A DNA stretch of 64,000 nt from Phycisphaerae bacterium (GCA_013360585.1 JABWBH010000009.1:42639-106638), one strand, 5' to 3'. Positions 43,234-52,324 are shown, counted from the first letter of the stretch. The notes: generated by a model not told the origin, from the letters alone. Numbers and translations: made by a program.

Positions 43234-44643
43234 ATGTCGGATACGGCCTTCGTGCTCATCACCACGCCCGACGCCTCGACGGGGCAAGCGCTGACGCAAG
43301 CCCTTCAGAAGGCAAACCCGCCGTTCCGCCTCGCCACGAGTCTCGTTGAAACCGGCGCCGAGGCGGTGGGCAGTCTGAAGGTCCGCGCGCCGGACGTTGT
43401 CGTCATCGATTTCGCGCTGACCGGCGACGTGGACGCACCGAAGCTGCTGCGCGAGTCGCTTCGCCTGACGCCGCACGCCCAGGTCGTCGTTCTTGCCCGC
43501 GACGGGGCGCAGGAATCCCTCCGCAAGGCGCTGGGTGACGACCGTCGGTCGCAGACGGACGCGATGGACGGCGGGGTTTATGAGTGCCTCATCGATCCGC
43601 CGTCCATCGATGTCGTCGCAGACGTGGTGGGGCGTGCGGCGCGGCAGGCGCTGGCGACGCGCGAGACGCAGATGCTCCGGGAGCAGGTCGACCGGGCCTT
43701 CGACTTCGAGGGACTGGTCGGCGTCAGCGAGGCGATGCTGAAGGTCATCAAGCGGGCCCGAAAGCTCGCCGGCAGCAAATGCACCGTCCTGATCACGGGC
43801 GAGACGGGCACGGGGAAGGAGCTGCTTGCGCAGGCGATCCACGCCGCGTCGCCCCGCGCGGGCAGGCCTTTCAAACCGCTCAACTGCGCCGCGGTCAGCG
43901 AGACGCTGCTGGAAAGCGAACTCTTCGGCCACGTCAAGGGCGCCTTCACCGGCGCGGTCGCCGATCGCAAAGGCTACCTCGTCGCCGCCGACGGCGGGAC
44001 GATGTTCCTCGACGAGATCGGCGACATGCCGCTGACGATGCAGGCGAAGCTGCTCCGGGCCCTCGAAAACGGCGAGGTCATCCCCGTCGGCAGCAACGAG
44101 GCGATCCACGTCGACGTCCGCTTCGTCGCCGCGACCAACCGGGATCTTCAGGAATTCGTCCGGCTGGGAAAATTCCGGGAGGATCTCTTCTTCCGCCTTC
44201 ACGCCTTCGGAGCGCTCAACATCCCGCCGCTGCGCGCCCGCCCGGAGGACATCCCCGTGCTGGTCGACCGCTTCATCGCCCGCGTCAACCGCGAGAACGC
44301 CCTGTCGATCCGGGGGGTCGCGCCCGACGCGCTGCGGAAGCTCATGCGCTACAGTTGGCCGGGCAACATCCGCGAGCTTCGCAACATGATCGAACGCATG
44401 TGCATCGAGGCGGAATCCGACGTGCTCGGCGTGGAGGATCTGCCGGAGTCGCTTCAGGGTACGACCGATATCGTTCCGGCCAACGTTCCCAGCCTCGCCG
44501 GTCTGACGCTTGCCGACGTCGAAAAGATGATGATTCTCAGCACGCTGCGCCGCAACCAGGGCAACCGCGAGCAGACCGCACGTGAACTGGGCATCAGCAT
44601 CCGCACGCTGTACCGAAAGCTCAAGGAATACGGCATGACCTAG
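43234..44643 (+). CDS. Sigma-54-dependent transcriptional activator with degenerate receiver
   Basis: 469 residues. The N-terminal 125 residues look like a response-regulator receiver: PDVVVIDFAL keeps an Asp in the phosphorylation position, but the usual acidic pair is absent (LITTPDAST at the first strand). The AAA+ domain follows with Walker A GETGTGKE, ESELFGHVKGAFTGA (the GAFTGA loop that contacts sigma-54), Walker B MFLDEIGDMPL and R-finger region. The C-terminus is a Fis-type helix-turn-helix (REQTARELGISIRTLYRKLKEYG). It lies 134 bases upstream of rtcA on the same strand, which recalls RtcR control of rtc genes. No partner kinase gene is adjacent. Confidence 0.94.
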   Translation: MSDTAFVLITTPDASTGQALTQALQKANPPFRLATSLVETGAEAVGSLKVRAPDVVVIDFALTGDVDAPKLLRESLRLTPHAQVVVLARDGAQESLRKALGDDRRSQTDAMDGGVYECLIDPPSIDVVADVVGRAARQALATRETQMLREQVDRAFDFEGLVGVSEAMLKVIKRARKLAGSKCTVLITGETGTGKELLAQAIHAASPRAGRPFKPLNCAAVSETLLESELFGHVKGAFTGAVADRKGYLVAADGGTMFLDEIGDMPLTMQAKLLRALENGEVIPVGSNEAIHVDVRFVAATNRDLQEFVRLGKFREDLFFRLHAFGALNIPPLRARPEDIPVLVDRFIARVNRENALSIRGVAPDALRKLMRYSWPGNIRELRNMIERMCIEAESDVLGVEDLPESLQGTTDIVPANVPSLAGLTLADVEKMMILSTLRRNQGNREQTARELGISIRTLYRKLKEYGMT

Positions 44644-44776
44644 CGCCCGGGTCGCCGACGGGCTCGGCGGCGCGGCGCCTGGGATGTTCCGTCGCCCGCA
44701 CGTTGAGCGGGGAAGCGCTCGCGGGTTCAATGATCCCGGGGAGGAAGTACGCATTCGGAAGGCGGCGAACCCGGGC

Positions 44777-45796
44777 ATGATCACGATCGACGGTTCACAG
44801 GGCGAAGGCGGGGGGCAGATTCTGCGGTCGTCGCTGGCGCTGTCGATGCTGACGGGAACGCCCTTCCGCATCGAGAAGATCCGCGCGGGACGGAAGAAGC
44901 CGGGGCTGCTGCGGCAGCACCTGACCGCGGTGCAGGCCGCGACGTGCGTGTGTCAGGCGCGCGTCACCGGCGACGAGATCGGGGCCACGCGCGTCACGTT
45001 CGAGCCGAGCGAAGTCCGCGGCGGGGAATACGCCTTCAGCATCGGGACCGCGGGCAGCACGACGCTGGTCCTTCAGACGGTCCTCCTGCCGCTGCTGACG
45101 GCGAAGACGCCGAGTCGGATCGTCCTCGAAGGCGGAACGCACAACCCGCACGCCCCGCCTTTTGACTTTCTGGAACGCGCATACCTTCCCCTGGTGAACC
45201 GGATGGGCCCGAAGGTGCGGGCGACGCTGGAGCAGACCGGATTCTTCCCCGCAGGCGGCGGGCGGATCGTCGTCGAGGTCGAGCCAGCCCCGACGCTGAC
45301 CGGGTTCGAGCTGCTGGAGCGCGGCGCGCTGAAGCGCCGTCTCGCGCGGGCGACGGTCAGCCGCCTGCCGGTTGATATCGCCGAGCGCGAACTGCACCTC
45401 GTCTCGAAGCGCCTCGGGTGGAGCGACGCCGAACTGCAAACGCACGAGGAGCGCACCAGTCCCGGCCCCGGAAACGTCGTGATCCTCGTCCTCGAACATG
45501 AACACGTCACCGAAGTCTTCACCGGGTTCGGCGAGGTCGGCCGCGCCGCCGAAACCGTCGCCGCAGACGCGACCCAGGCGTGCGAGAGTTATCTGAAGAG
45601 CAACGCCCCCGCGGGCGAATATCTGACCGACCAGATCATGCTGCCGCTCGCCGCCGCGGGGTCCGGCGCGTTCCGCGCGACGGGGCTTTCCCGCCACGCC
45701 CGGACGCACCTGGATCTGATCGCGCGCTTTCTGCCCGTTCCGATCCGGGAGGAAGGCGAAAAAGGAGGCGGGATGCGGCTGATCTTCGGGTCGTAG
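44777..45796 (+). CDS. rtcA: RNA 3'-terminal phosphate cyclase
   Basis: 339 residues from the ATG at 44777; a longer frame from 44684 adds unconserved residues. Family motifs are clear: ITIDGSQGEGGGQILRSSLALSMLTG (in parts), IRAGRKKPGLLRQHL, GTHNPHAPPFDFLE and the C-terminal SRHARTHLDLIARFL with the active-site His that is adenylated. It converts RNA 3'-phosphates to 2',3'-cyclic phosphates with ATP, in RNA repair. No RtcB ligase is adjacent. Its promoter was not found with confidence. Confidence 0.95.
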   Translation: MITIDGSQGEGGGQILRSSLALSMLTGTPFRIEKIRAGRKKPGLLRQHLTAVQAATCVCQARVTGDEIGATRVTFEPSEVRGGEYAFSIGTAGSTTLVLQTVLLPLLTAKTPSRIVLEGGTHNPHAPPFDFLERAYLPLVNRMGPKVRATLEQTGFFPAGGGRIVVEVEPAPTLTGFELLERGALKRRLARATVSRLPVDIAERELHLVSKRLGWSDAELQTHEERTSPGPGNVVILVLEHEHVTEVFTGFGEVGRAAETVAADATQACESYLKSNAPAGEYLTDQIMLPLAAAGSGAFRATGLSRHARTHLDLIARFLPVPIREEGEKGGGMRLIFGS

Positions 45797-45935
45797 GCGC
45801 ACCGCGGCAGGCGGTCACGGTGCGTTGGACTGAACACCCCCGACGGACCGCTCGCCTCATGCACGGCCGAAGTTCACCGGCAACGCGATCACGATGTCGC
45901 ACACGAGACGCGGCGCCGAGCGCAACCCCGGACCG

Positions 45936-46904
45936 TCACAGGTTGGACTGGTAATACTCGATCGACCGCCGCAACCCTTCCTCGAAGCTGACGACGGGCT
46001 TGAAACCGAGGAAGGAGCGGGCGAGGGCGATGTCGGCGCAACTGTGCTTCACGTCGCCGGCGCGCTCGGGGAGGTGGTTCGCCGCGACGCGCGTGCCGAG
46101 GATCGCGTTGATCCGGGCGATGACCTCGTTGACGCTGATGCGGTCGCCGCACGCGAGGTTGATGACCTCGCCGGAGGCCTTCGGAACGCGCGCCGCCAGG
46201 AGGTTCCCCTCGACGACGTTGTCGATGTAGGTGAAGTCGCGGGTCTGCTCGCCGTCGCCGTATACCGTGGGCGGTTCGCCACGGAGGATCGCCGAGACGA
46301 AAGCGGGGATCGCCGCGGCGTACTGACTCTTCGGGTTCTGCCGCGGACCGAAGACGTTGAAGTAGCGCAGCGTGATCGTCTCGAACCCGTAACATTCCGC
46401 GAACGCGCGACAGTACAATTCGCCCGCCAGCTTCTGCACCGCGTAGGGGCTTTTCGGATTCGTCGGCATCGACTCGCGCTTCGGCAGCTCGGGCGTGTCG
46501 CCGTAGGCGCTGCTGCTTCCGGCGTAGACGAACCGTCGCACGCCCGCGCCCTTCGCCGCCATCAGGAGGTTGAACGTCCCGTCGATGTTGGCCGTGTGAC
46601 TGTTCTCCGGTTTCTCGACGGAAAGGGGGACGCTGGGCACGGCGGCTTCATGAAAGACAACCTCAACGCCTTCGCAGACGCGGCGGCAGACCGCCGGGTC
46701 GCGCATGTCGCCTTCGACGAAATCAAGCGTCGCCCCCTTCCCCGCACCGGATCCGATGAGCGCGTCCTTCACCGCGGTCAGGTTGCTGGGTCGCCCGGAT
46801 GACAGGTCGTCGAGGATCCGCACCTTGTGCCCCAGCGCGACGAGCCTGCCCGCCAGGTGCGACCCGATGAACCCCGCGCCGCCGGTGACCAGATACATGC
46901 TCAT
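45936..46904 (-). CDS. NAD-dependent nucleotide-sugar epimerase/dehydratase
   Basis: 322 residues. The ATG at 46904 (MSMYLVTGG) is preceded by AAAGAGGCATC; the long upstream frame is not coding. It is a short-chain dehydrogenase of the extended type: TGGAGFIGSHL (NAD-binding), a Ser in YAGSSSAYGD, and YAVQKLAGE (Tyr-x3-Lys catalytic pair). FNVFGPRQNPKSQYAAAIPAF is typical of UDP-glucose/UDP-N-acetylglucosamine 4-epimerases. It acts in the cytoplasm on sugar nucleotides for cell-envelope glycans. Divergent from the histidine kinase gene. Confidence 0.92.
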   Translation of the reverse strand: MSMYLVTGGAGFIGSHLAGRLVALGHKVRILDDLSSGRPSNLTAVKDALIGSGAGKGATLDFVEGDMRDPAVCRRVCEGVEVVFHEAAVPSVPLSVEKPENSHTANIDGTFNLLMAAKGAGVRRFVYAGSSSAYGDTPELPKRESMPTNPKSPYAVQKLAGELYCRAFAECYGFETITLRYFNVFGPRQNPKSQYAAAIPAFVSAILRGEPPTVYGDGEQTRDFTYIDNVVEGNLLAARVPKASGEVINLACGDRISVNEVIARINAILGTRVAANHLPERAGDVKHSCADIALARSFLGFKPVVSFEEGLRRSIEYYQSNL

Positions 46905-47062
46905 GATGCCTCTTTTATCGGATGAGAAAGAGGTCGCCAACAGACCGGAATCCCGGCGCGCCGCGCCTTGCACGAGGTCGGGCAAAACCGGCGGAGAGGA
47001 ACCGCCGCCCCGAACGCGGTAGAATCCCGGCAAGGAGGATCGCGGGAGCAGGAACCCAGACG

Positions 47063-48823
47063 ATGAGTCGCTGCGATCAGGCAACCGTGATTGAGCCTCA
47101 GGACCTTATTACCGTCGCACGGCGGATTCTTCACCTGGCCAACCGAGGACCAGGGCGGCTGGAGTTTCTTCGCGAAGCTTCTCGCATTTTCCTGGAGTTT
47201 TCCGGATGCGACGCGCTCGAGCTTCGCATCTGCGCCGACGATCACTCCGGTGGTTACCGCTGGCAGGCGTCCCGGACGGGGGAGGAGCGATTTGCGCCGC
47301 AGCCCTTGCTCGACCCGACCGTCTCCGCCTCCCCCGCGCCCGCGCACGGCGCCGCCCCGACCGGCGACGACGTGGAGCAGCGCCCCGCCTGGTACGAGGA
47401 TCTGATGAAAACCGCCGCCGCCGGCGCGCTGGGTCCGTGGGGGCGGTGCATTACCTCCGCCGGAAGCTTCTGGACCGGCGACGCCGCGGTCGATCTGGCG
47501 CTTTCCGGTCCGACGGAGCCGGCGCGGGAGCTCGACGGCGGCGCCGTCGTCTCGCTCGCCGTGATTCCCTTCGACATCGCGCCGAACCGTCGCGGCGTGA
47601 TCGCCCTGCGGAGCGGGCGCAAACACCTCTTCACCGGTGAGACGATCGGACGACATGAAGCGCTGGCGCAGACGCTGGGGCTGGCGATCGACGACCGCCG
47701 CGCGCAGCACGCCCTGCGGGAGCGCGTCAAGGAGCTGTCCTGTCTTTACCAGATCGCACAGGTGCTCGAGGAGGCGGAGCGGCCGATCGAGGACACCCTC
47801 GAGCGCGTCGTCCGCCTGCTGCCGCCCGCGTGGCAGTTCCCTGACCTCGTGGCGGCGCGCATCCGGGTGGACGATCACGAGCGGTCTCTCGGCGACCTTC
47901 AACGCGCGATCCATCGCCACAGCGCAGCGATCACGATCGAAGGCGTGAGGCGCGGGGTGGTCGAAGTCGGTTACGTGGAAGAGCGCCCGGAATTCATCGA
48001 GGGCGCGTTTCTGACGGAAGAACATCACCTTCTCGCGGCCGTTGCGCGGGAGACCGCCCTCCACATCCAGCGTTGCGAAGCGCGGACCGAGAGACGCCAG
48101 TTGACCGCGAGAATGCGCCAGGCGGATCGCCTCGCGACACTCGGTCAGCTTGCAGCCGGGCTGGCCCATGAGATCAATGAACCCCTGGGGGGGATCCTCG
48201 GCTTCGCTCAACTGGCGCGCAAGCATCCCGACATCCCCGCGACGGTGAGTGACGACCTCGACAAGATCATCCGGTCGGCGCTGCACGCCCGGGACATCGT
48301 GCGGAAACTGATGCTCTTCGCGAGGCAATCCCCGCCCCTGCGCACCGCCGTGAAGCTGAACGCGCTCGTGCGGGAAAGTCTCGGTCTGCTCTCGCATCGA
48401 CTGAGGGATAGCGGGATCGAGACCGCCCTCGACCTTGACCCCGCTGATCCCGAACTGCTCGCCGACGCCGTGCAGCTTCATCAGGTCGTCGTGAACCTGT
48501 GCGTGAACGCCCTCCAGGCCATGCGAGGCGGAGGGCGCCTCGCGATTCAGACGCGCCGACGATCCGACGGCGTCTCCCTGATGATCGAGGACAGCGGAAC
48601 GGGTATCCCCCCCGACATCGCCGAGCGCGTCTTCGAACCCTTCTTTACGACCAAACCGCCGGAAGAGGGCACCGGACTGGGGCTGTCCGTGGTTCACGGA
48701 ATCGTTACGCTTCACGGTGGCGAAATCGGGTTTCAGACCGAACCGGGAAAGGGAACGCGGTTCGAAGTGCGCCTGCCGTCCGTTCCCCCGGAGCGCGAAG
48801 CGAAGATCACGACCCTGTCATGA
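47063..48823 (+). CDS. Cytosolic histidine kinase, NtrB-like
   Basis: 586 residues from the ATG at 47063; no membrane helices. The N-terminal 340 residues contain two GAF-like sensory regions (roughly 20-215 and 225-340). DHp domain: ATLGQLAAGLAHEINEPLGGILGFAQ, with the phospho-acceptor His. The ATPase domain has N-box VVNLCVNALQAM, G1 DSGTGIPPD, and G2 GTGLGLSVVHGIV. It is of the NtrB/two-component type that partners sigma-54 response regulators, and indeed the next gene is one, overlapping by ATGA. The signal is presumably an internal metabolite or redox cue, which is inference. Confidence 0.94.
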   Translation: MSRCDQATVIEPQDLITVARRILHLANRGPGRLEFLREASRIFLEFSGCDALELRICADDHSGGYRWQASRTGEERFAPQPLLDPTVSASPAPAHGAAPTGDDVEQRPAWYEDLMKTAAAGALGPWGRCITSAGSFWTGDAAVDLALSGPTEPARELDGGAVVSLAVIPFDIAPNRRGVIALRSGRKHLFTGETIGRHEALAQTLGLAIDDRRAQHALRERVKELSCLYQIAQVLEEAERPIEDTLERVVRLLPPAWQFPDLVAARIRVDDHERSLGDLQRAIHRHSAAITIEGVRRGVVEVGYVEERPEFIEGAFLTEEHHLLAAVARETALHIQRCEARTERRQLTARMRQADRLATLGQLAAGLAHEINEPLGGILGFAQLARKHPDIPATVSDDLDKIIRSALHARDIVRKLMLFARQSPPLRTAVKLNALVRESLGLLSHRLRDSGIETALDLDPADPELLADAVQLHQVVVNLCVNALQAMRGGGRLAIQTRRRSDGVSLMIEDSGTGIPPDIAERVFEPFFTTKPPEEGTGLGLSVVHGIVTLHGGEIGFQTEPGKGTRFEVRLPSVPPEREAKITTLS

Positions 48824-50181
48824 GCGAACCGGCAACCCGCATCCTGGCCGTGGACGACTCGGCGAACACGCTTGAGGTGATCGAGCGGAACCTTTGCGCC
48901 GCCGGTTACGTGGTCTTTACAGCGCGCGGCGCTGACGAGGCCATCCCGATTCTCGCCCAGGAAGCGCCGAACCTGCTCATCACCGACCTCAGGATGCCTC
49001 GAGTCGGGGGCCTCGACCTCATCCGTCATGTTCGTGCGCATGCTCCCGACACCGCCGTCATCATGATCACCGGTTTCGGAACGATCGAAAGCGCCGTCGA
49101 AGCCGTCAAGGAAGGCGCCGAGGAGTATCTCACCAAACCGTTCACGGACGACGAACTGCTCGCGGCCGTGCGGCGAACGCTGGACAAGCAGCGACTGCGG
49201 CGCGTCGGCGAATCTCCGGAGGCGCGTTCGTCCGGGGCCGCTCTGGGGTTGATCGGAGACTCGCCGGCCATGAAACGCGTTTACCGGGCCGTGGAAAAGG
49301 CGTCCGCGACGTCGGCCACGGTGCTGATCACCGGCGAGAGCGGTACGGGAAAGGAGCTGATCGCCCGCGCCGTTCACTACCACAGCGCACGCGCCGCAGC
49401 GCCGTTCGTTCCGGTCAACTGCGCGGGAATCCCGGAAGGTCTCATCGAAAGCGAACTCTTCGGACATGTAAAAGGGGCCTTTACCGGCGCCGTGACGTCA
49501 CGCGCCGGGTTCTTCATCGCCGCCGATCAGGGGTCGATCTTCCTCGATGAGATCGGCGAACTCCCCCTGGGCATGCAGGCGAAGCTACTGCGCGTGCTTG
49601 AGGACCAGCAGGTTCAGATGGTCGGGTCGACGCGCCCGCGCAGCGTCGATGTCCGCGTGCTGGCCGCAACGAACAAGAACCTCGCCACCCTCGTCCGCCG
49701 AGGAGCCTTCCGCGACGACCTCTTCTACCGCCTGAACGTCATCACGATCGAACTTCCCCCCCTGCGGGAGCGAGGGGACGACCTGACGGCGCTCGTGGGA
49801 AGCTTTCTGTCAAAGTTCGCGCGAGAAGCCGGGAAGGCGGCGCCGCGCCTCTCGGACCGCGCGTGGCGCTGCCTGCGTGAGTATCACTGGCCCGGAAACG
49901 TGCGCGAACTGGAAAACGTCATCCAGCGCCTGGTCGTCATGACCGACCACGAAGAGGTGGACGCGGCCGATCTGCCTTCCTTGATGCGGTTCTCCGTTCC
50001 CGAGCATGACGCCGCGCCGCGCACGCTTGCCGAAGTCGAGGCCGCGCATATCCGCAAGATCCTCGCCTCCGTGCGCGGCAACAAGACACAGGCCGCTCAG
50101 ATTCTCGGAATCGACCGCAAGACGCTGCGCGAGAGCCTGAAGCGTTTCGGAATCGCCGAAGACGCCCGGAACTCCGACTGA
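48820..50181 (+). CDS. Sigma-54-dependent response regulator, NtrC family
   Basis: 453 residues. Receiver domain complete: ILAVDDSANTLEVI with acidic pair, phospho-Asp in LLITDLRMPRVGGLDL, Thr/Lys switch residues (MITGFGT, LTKPF). AAA+ domain: GESGTGKE, ESELFGHVKGAFTGA, IFLDEIGELPLGMQAKLLRVLE. The C-terminal Fis-like helix-turn-helix ends at AQILGIDRKTLRESLKRFG. It is coupled to the kinase gene by ATGA overlap. A candidate sigma-54 promoter lies 226 bases beyond its stop, upstream of the small Cys-rich gene and glutamate dehydrogenase, which are its likely targets. Confidence 0.96.
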   Translation: MSEPATRILAVDDSANTLEVIERNLCAAGYVVFTARGADEAIPILAQEAPNLLITDLRMPRVGGLDLIRHVRAHAPDTAVIMITGFGTIESAVEAVKEGAEEYLTKPFTDDELLAAVRRTLDKQRLRRVGESPEARSSGAALGLIGDSPAMKRVYRAVEKASATSATVLITGESGTGKELIARAVHYHSARAAAPFVPVNCAGIPEGLIESELFGHVKGAFTGAVTSRAGFFIAADQGSIFLDEIGELPLGMQAKLLRVLEDQQVQMVGSTRPRSVDVRVLAATNKNLATLVRRGAFRDDLFYRLNVITIELPPLRERGDDLTALVGSFLSKFAREAGKAAPRLSDRAWRCLREYHWPGNVRELENVIQRLVVMTDHEEVDAADLPSLMRFSVPEHDAAPRTLAEVEAAHIRKILASVRGNKTQAAQILGIDRKTLRESLKRFGIAEDARNSD

Positions 50182-50497
50182 ACCCGTTATCCAACCGAGT
50201 TCATCGCTCGACAGGATGCCGCCGCATCAGCCTGGCGGGCGAGGCGAACTTCTCCAGCGGGGCGATTCTCCCCACCTTCCGATGCACTCCACACCCGGCA
50301 TCTCAAAATTTCCACCCGGGCGACGCGGGATACAACTAGCTGATATCATTGAAGTTATGCACTTCTCGCTGCGAACACCCCCTCTCCCGATCGTTGGCGA
50401 ACTCTCTGGCCATGTTTGTGCCCTTCTCTAAGGCGCCGCTGCGGGCAAAGCCCTGCGGGGGCTGAGACAGTCTGAACTCGAAATAAGGAGGTTACCG
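50182..50497. other. Intergenic region with promoter-like site
   Basis: 316 bases between the NtrC-like regulator and the small double-motif protein. It has lower GC content around 50320-50400 than neighbouring DNA. The only interpretable sites are the sigma-54-like element and the AAGGAGG ribosome site at 50485-50491. Confidence 0.5.
50407..50422 (+). promoter_or_regulatory. Candidate sigma-54 promoter (-24/-12)
   Basis: TGGCCATGTTTGTGCC has GG at 50408-50409 and GC at 50420-50421, ten bases apart as sigma-54 requires; the -24 side matches TGGC and the -12 side is TGTGC rather than TTTGC. Transcription would begin near 50433, giving a leader of about 65 bases. It is supported by position downstream of an NtrC-type regulator, but the match is imperfect. 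Confidence 0.45.
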
Positions 50498-50878
50498 ATG
50501 CCAGCCAACACTCTTTCAGCACCGTCGGTCGCAAAGGAACGTGAGGTCATGTACCGAACCGTGGAGGACGCGCCACGCGGTGATCGACCGAGCGATCGGT
50601 TCCTCACCGCCAACCGGGAGTGGTTCCCGGGGTTGGGCGCGCCTGGCGCGGAAACCGTAACCCGGGTCTTGCCGAAGTTCGCGCCGCCCCCGACGCCCGC
50701 CGGAAAGACGGCGACGAAGCGCGAAACGCCCGAAGCCGCAACCGATCGGTCGAGGGCGCAGGCGGCGATGGCCAACCGGGAGTGGTTCCCCGGGCTGTGT
50801 CGAACGTGCGCGAAGCGTCAAGGCTGCGTCTTCCCGGTTCCTGAGGGCGGCGTCTTCAGTTGCGATGAGTTTGAGTAA
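50498..50878 (+). CDS. Small protein with repeated ANREWFPGL motif and Cys cluster
   Basis: 126 residues from an ATG with a perfect ribosome site (AAGGAGG, six bases upstream). The motif ANREWFPGL occurs twice, at residues 38-46 and 91-99. After the second copy come CRTCAKRQGCVFPVPEGG and VFSCDEFE, giving Cys-x2-Cys-x6-Cys-x10-Cys, a likely zinc-ribbon or redox centre. The first copy lacks the cysteines. The middle is Pro/Ala/Thr-rich and probably disordered. It is cytosolic (no signal peptide) and lies between an NtrC-type regulator and glutamate dehydrogenase, 47 bases from the latter. I know of no assigned function. Confidence 0.85.
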   Translation: MPANTLSAPSVAKEREVMYRTVEDAPRGDRPSDRFLTANREWFPGLGAPGAETVTRVLPKFAPPPTPAGKTATKRETPEAATDRSRAQAAMANREWFPGLCRTCAKRQGCVFPVPEGGVFSCDEFE

Positions 50879-50925
50879 TCCCGTCAGACCAGATGCCTTG
50901 AATCGGCGGAAGGGAGCGGATCACC

Positions 50926-52305
50926 ATGACGACTGCAATTCACGACACGCAGACCAGGATTCGGGAGGAACGGTCCGGCGAATCACGCAATAACGGGTCG
51001 CAGCGCCGCGCGGCCGCCGCGGTCCCGCCGTCGGAATCGCCGGTCGTGGAGGGGAAGAGCCTGTACCAGAACGTGACGACCCAGTTCAACCGCGCTGCGG
51101 ACCTGATGCGTCTTGATCCCGACGTGCGGAAGATTCTCGCGCAGACCAAGAATGAACTGGTGGTCAACTTTCCCGTGAAGATGAACAACGGTCACGTCGA
51201 AATGTTCACGGGCTACCGCGTGCAGCACAATGACGCGCTCGGTCCGTTCAAGGGCGGATTGCGTTTCCACCCGGACGTGCGACTCGACGAGGTCCGCGCG
51301 CTGGCCGCGTGGATGACGTGGAAATGCGCCGTGGCGGGAATTCCCTTCGGCGGCGCCAAGGGCGGGATCCAGATGGACCCGTCCCGGTACTCGGCGCCCG
51401 AGCTGGAGCGGATCACGCGGCGGTTCGCCTACGCCCTGGGCGACAACATCGGTCCGGAATACGACATCCCCGCGCCGGATGTGAACACCAACGCCCAGAT
51501 CATGGCCTGGATCCTCGACACCTACGCCTCAACCGTGCCTCCACATGAGCGCCAGCGGAACATCCACGTGGTGACGGGAAAACCGATCGAGGCCGGCGGA
51601 AGCGTGGGACGCGACAAAGCCACCGGGCAGGGCGTGGTCTACACGATTCAGGAGTGGGCGACAGACAAGGGGCTGTCGCTGGAAGGGATGACGTTCATCG
51701 TTCAGGGATACGGCAACGTGGGTTCGTGGGCCGCCCGCCTGTTGACGCGGCTCGGCGCCCGCCTGATCGCGGTCGAGGACGTGACCGGCGGCGTGCGCCA
51801 TCCGGAAGGGATCGATCCGGAGGATCTCCTGCGCTATGCCCGCGTACATGGCGGCGTCTTCCGCTATCCGCGCGGCGAGTTCGTCGATCACATCATGTTC
51901 ATGCAGACGCCGGCCGACATTTTCATCCCTGCCGCGATGGAGAACCAGATCACCGGGCAGACCGCGCCGTGGCTGAACGTCCGGCTCGTCGCGGAAGGCG
52001 CCAACGGACCCACCGATCCCGATGCCGATGAGGTTCTCAGGAACCGCGGGATCGACCTGATCCCCGACATCCTGTGCAACTCCGGCGGCGTGATCGTCAG
52101 CTACTTCGAGTGGTTGCAGAATAAGCGCAGCGAGTTCTGGGATATCGAGGAGGTCGACGCCAAGCTGCACAAACGGATCACCACGGCCTACCGGAAGGTG
52201 CGCGACAAGGCCGTCGAACTCGACACCGACTGGCGCACGGCGGCATACGTCATCGCCCTGACGCGGCTCGAGACCGTGTACAAGGAGCGCGGGATTTTCC
52301 CGTAA
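50926..52305 (+). CDS. gdhA: Glutamate dehydrogenase
   Basis: 459 residues of the Glu/Leu/Phe/Val dehydrogenase family. The catalytic part begins at about residue 45: GPFKGGLRFHPDV with substrate-binding Lys, KCAVAGIPFGGAKGGI with the catalytic Lys, PAPDVNTN, then the nucleotide-binding fold VQGYGNVGSWAA and EGANGPTDPDAD. The first 40 residues are a polar low-complexity extension not usual in the family. It interconverts 2-oxoglutarate plus ammonium and glutamate; NAD or NADP use is not certain. Placed after the NtrB/NtrC-like pair and small Cys-rich gene, it fits nitrogen-regulated expression. Confidence 0.96.
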   Translation: MTTAIHDTQTRIREERSGESRNNGSQRRAAAAVPPSESPVVEGKSLYQNVTTQFNRAADLMRLDPDVRKILAQTKNELVVNFPVKMNNGHVEMFTGYRVQHNDALGPFKGGLRFHPDVRLDEVRALAAWMTWKCAVAGIPFGGAKGGIQMDPSRYSAPELERITRRFAYALGDNIGPEYDIPAPDVNTNAQIMAWILDTYASTVPPHERQRNIHVVTGKPIEAGGSVGRDKATGQGVVYTIQEWATDKGLSLEGMTFIVQGYGNVGSWAARLLTRLGARLIAVEDVTGGVRHPEGIDPEDLLRYARVHGGVFRYPRGEFVDHIMFMQTPADIFIPAAMENQITGQTAPWLNVRLVAEGANGPTDPDADEVLRNRGIDLIPDILCNSGGVIVSYFEWLQNKRSEFWDIEEVDAKLHKRITTAYRKVRDKAVELDTDWRTAAYVIALTRLETVYKERGIFP

Positions 52306-52324
52306 CGACTCAGGCGGAACCGGG

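Noticed and set aside
44644..44776. Sigma-54 promoter upstream of rtcA
   Set aside because: A GG-N10-GC arrangement exists near 44708, but it lacks the flanking T and TT bases and such spacing is frequent by chance in this GC-rich DNA.
41656..44871. Very long open frame on the minus strand (over 1000 codons)
   Set aside because: It lies opposite pgsA, ribBA and the sigma-54 activator, all with clear family motifs; the encoded peptide is Arg/Gly/Asp-rich with no domains. High GC content removes stops on the reverse strand.
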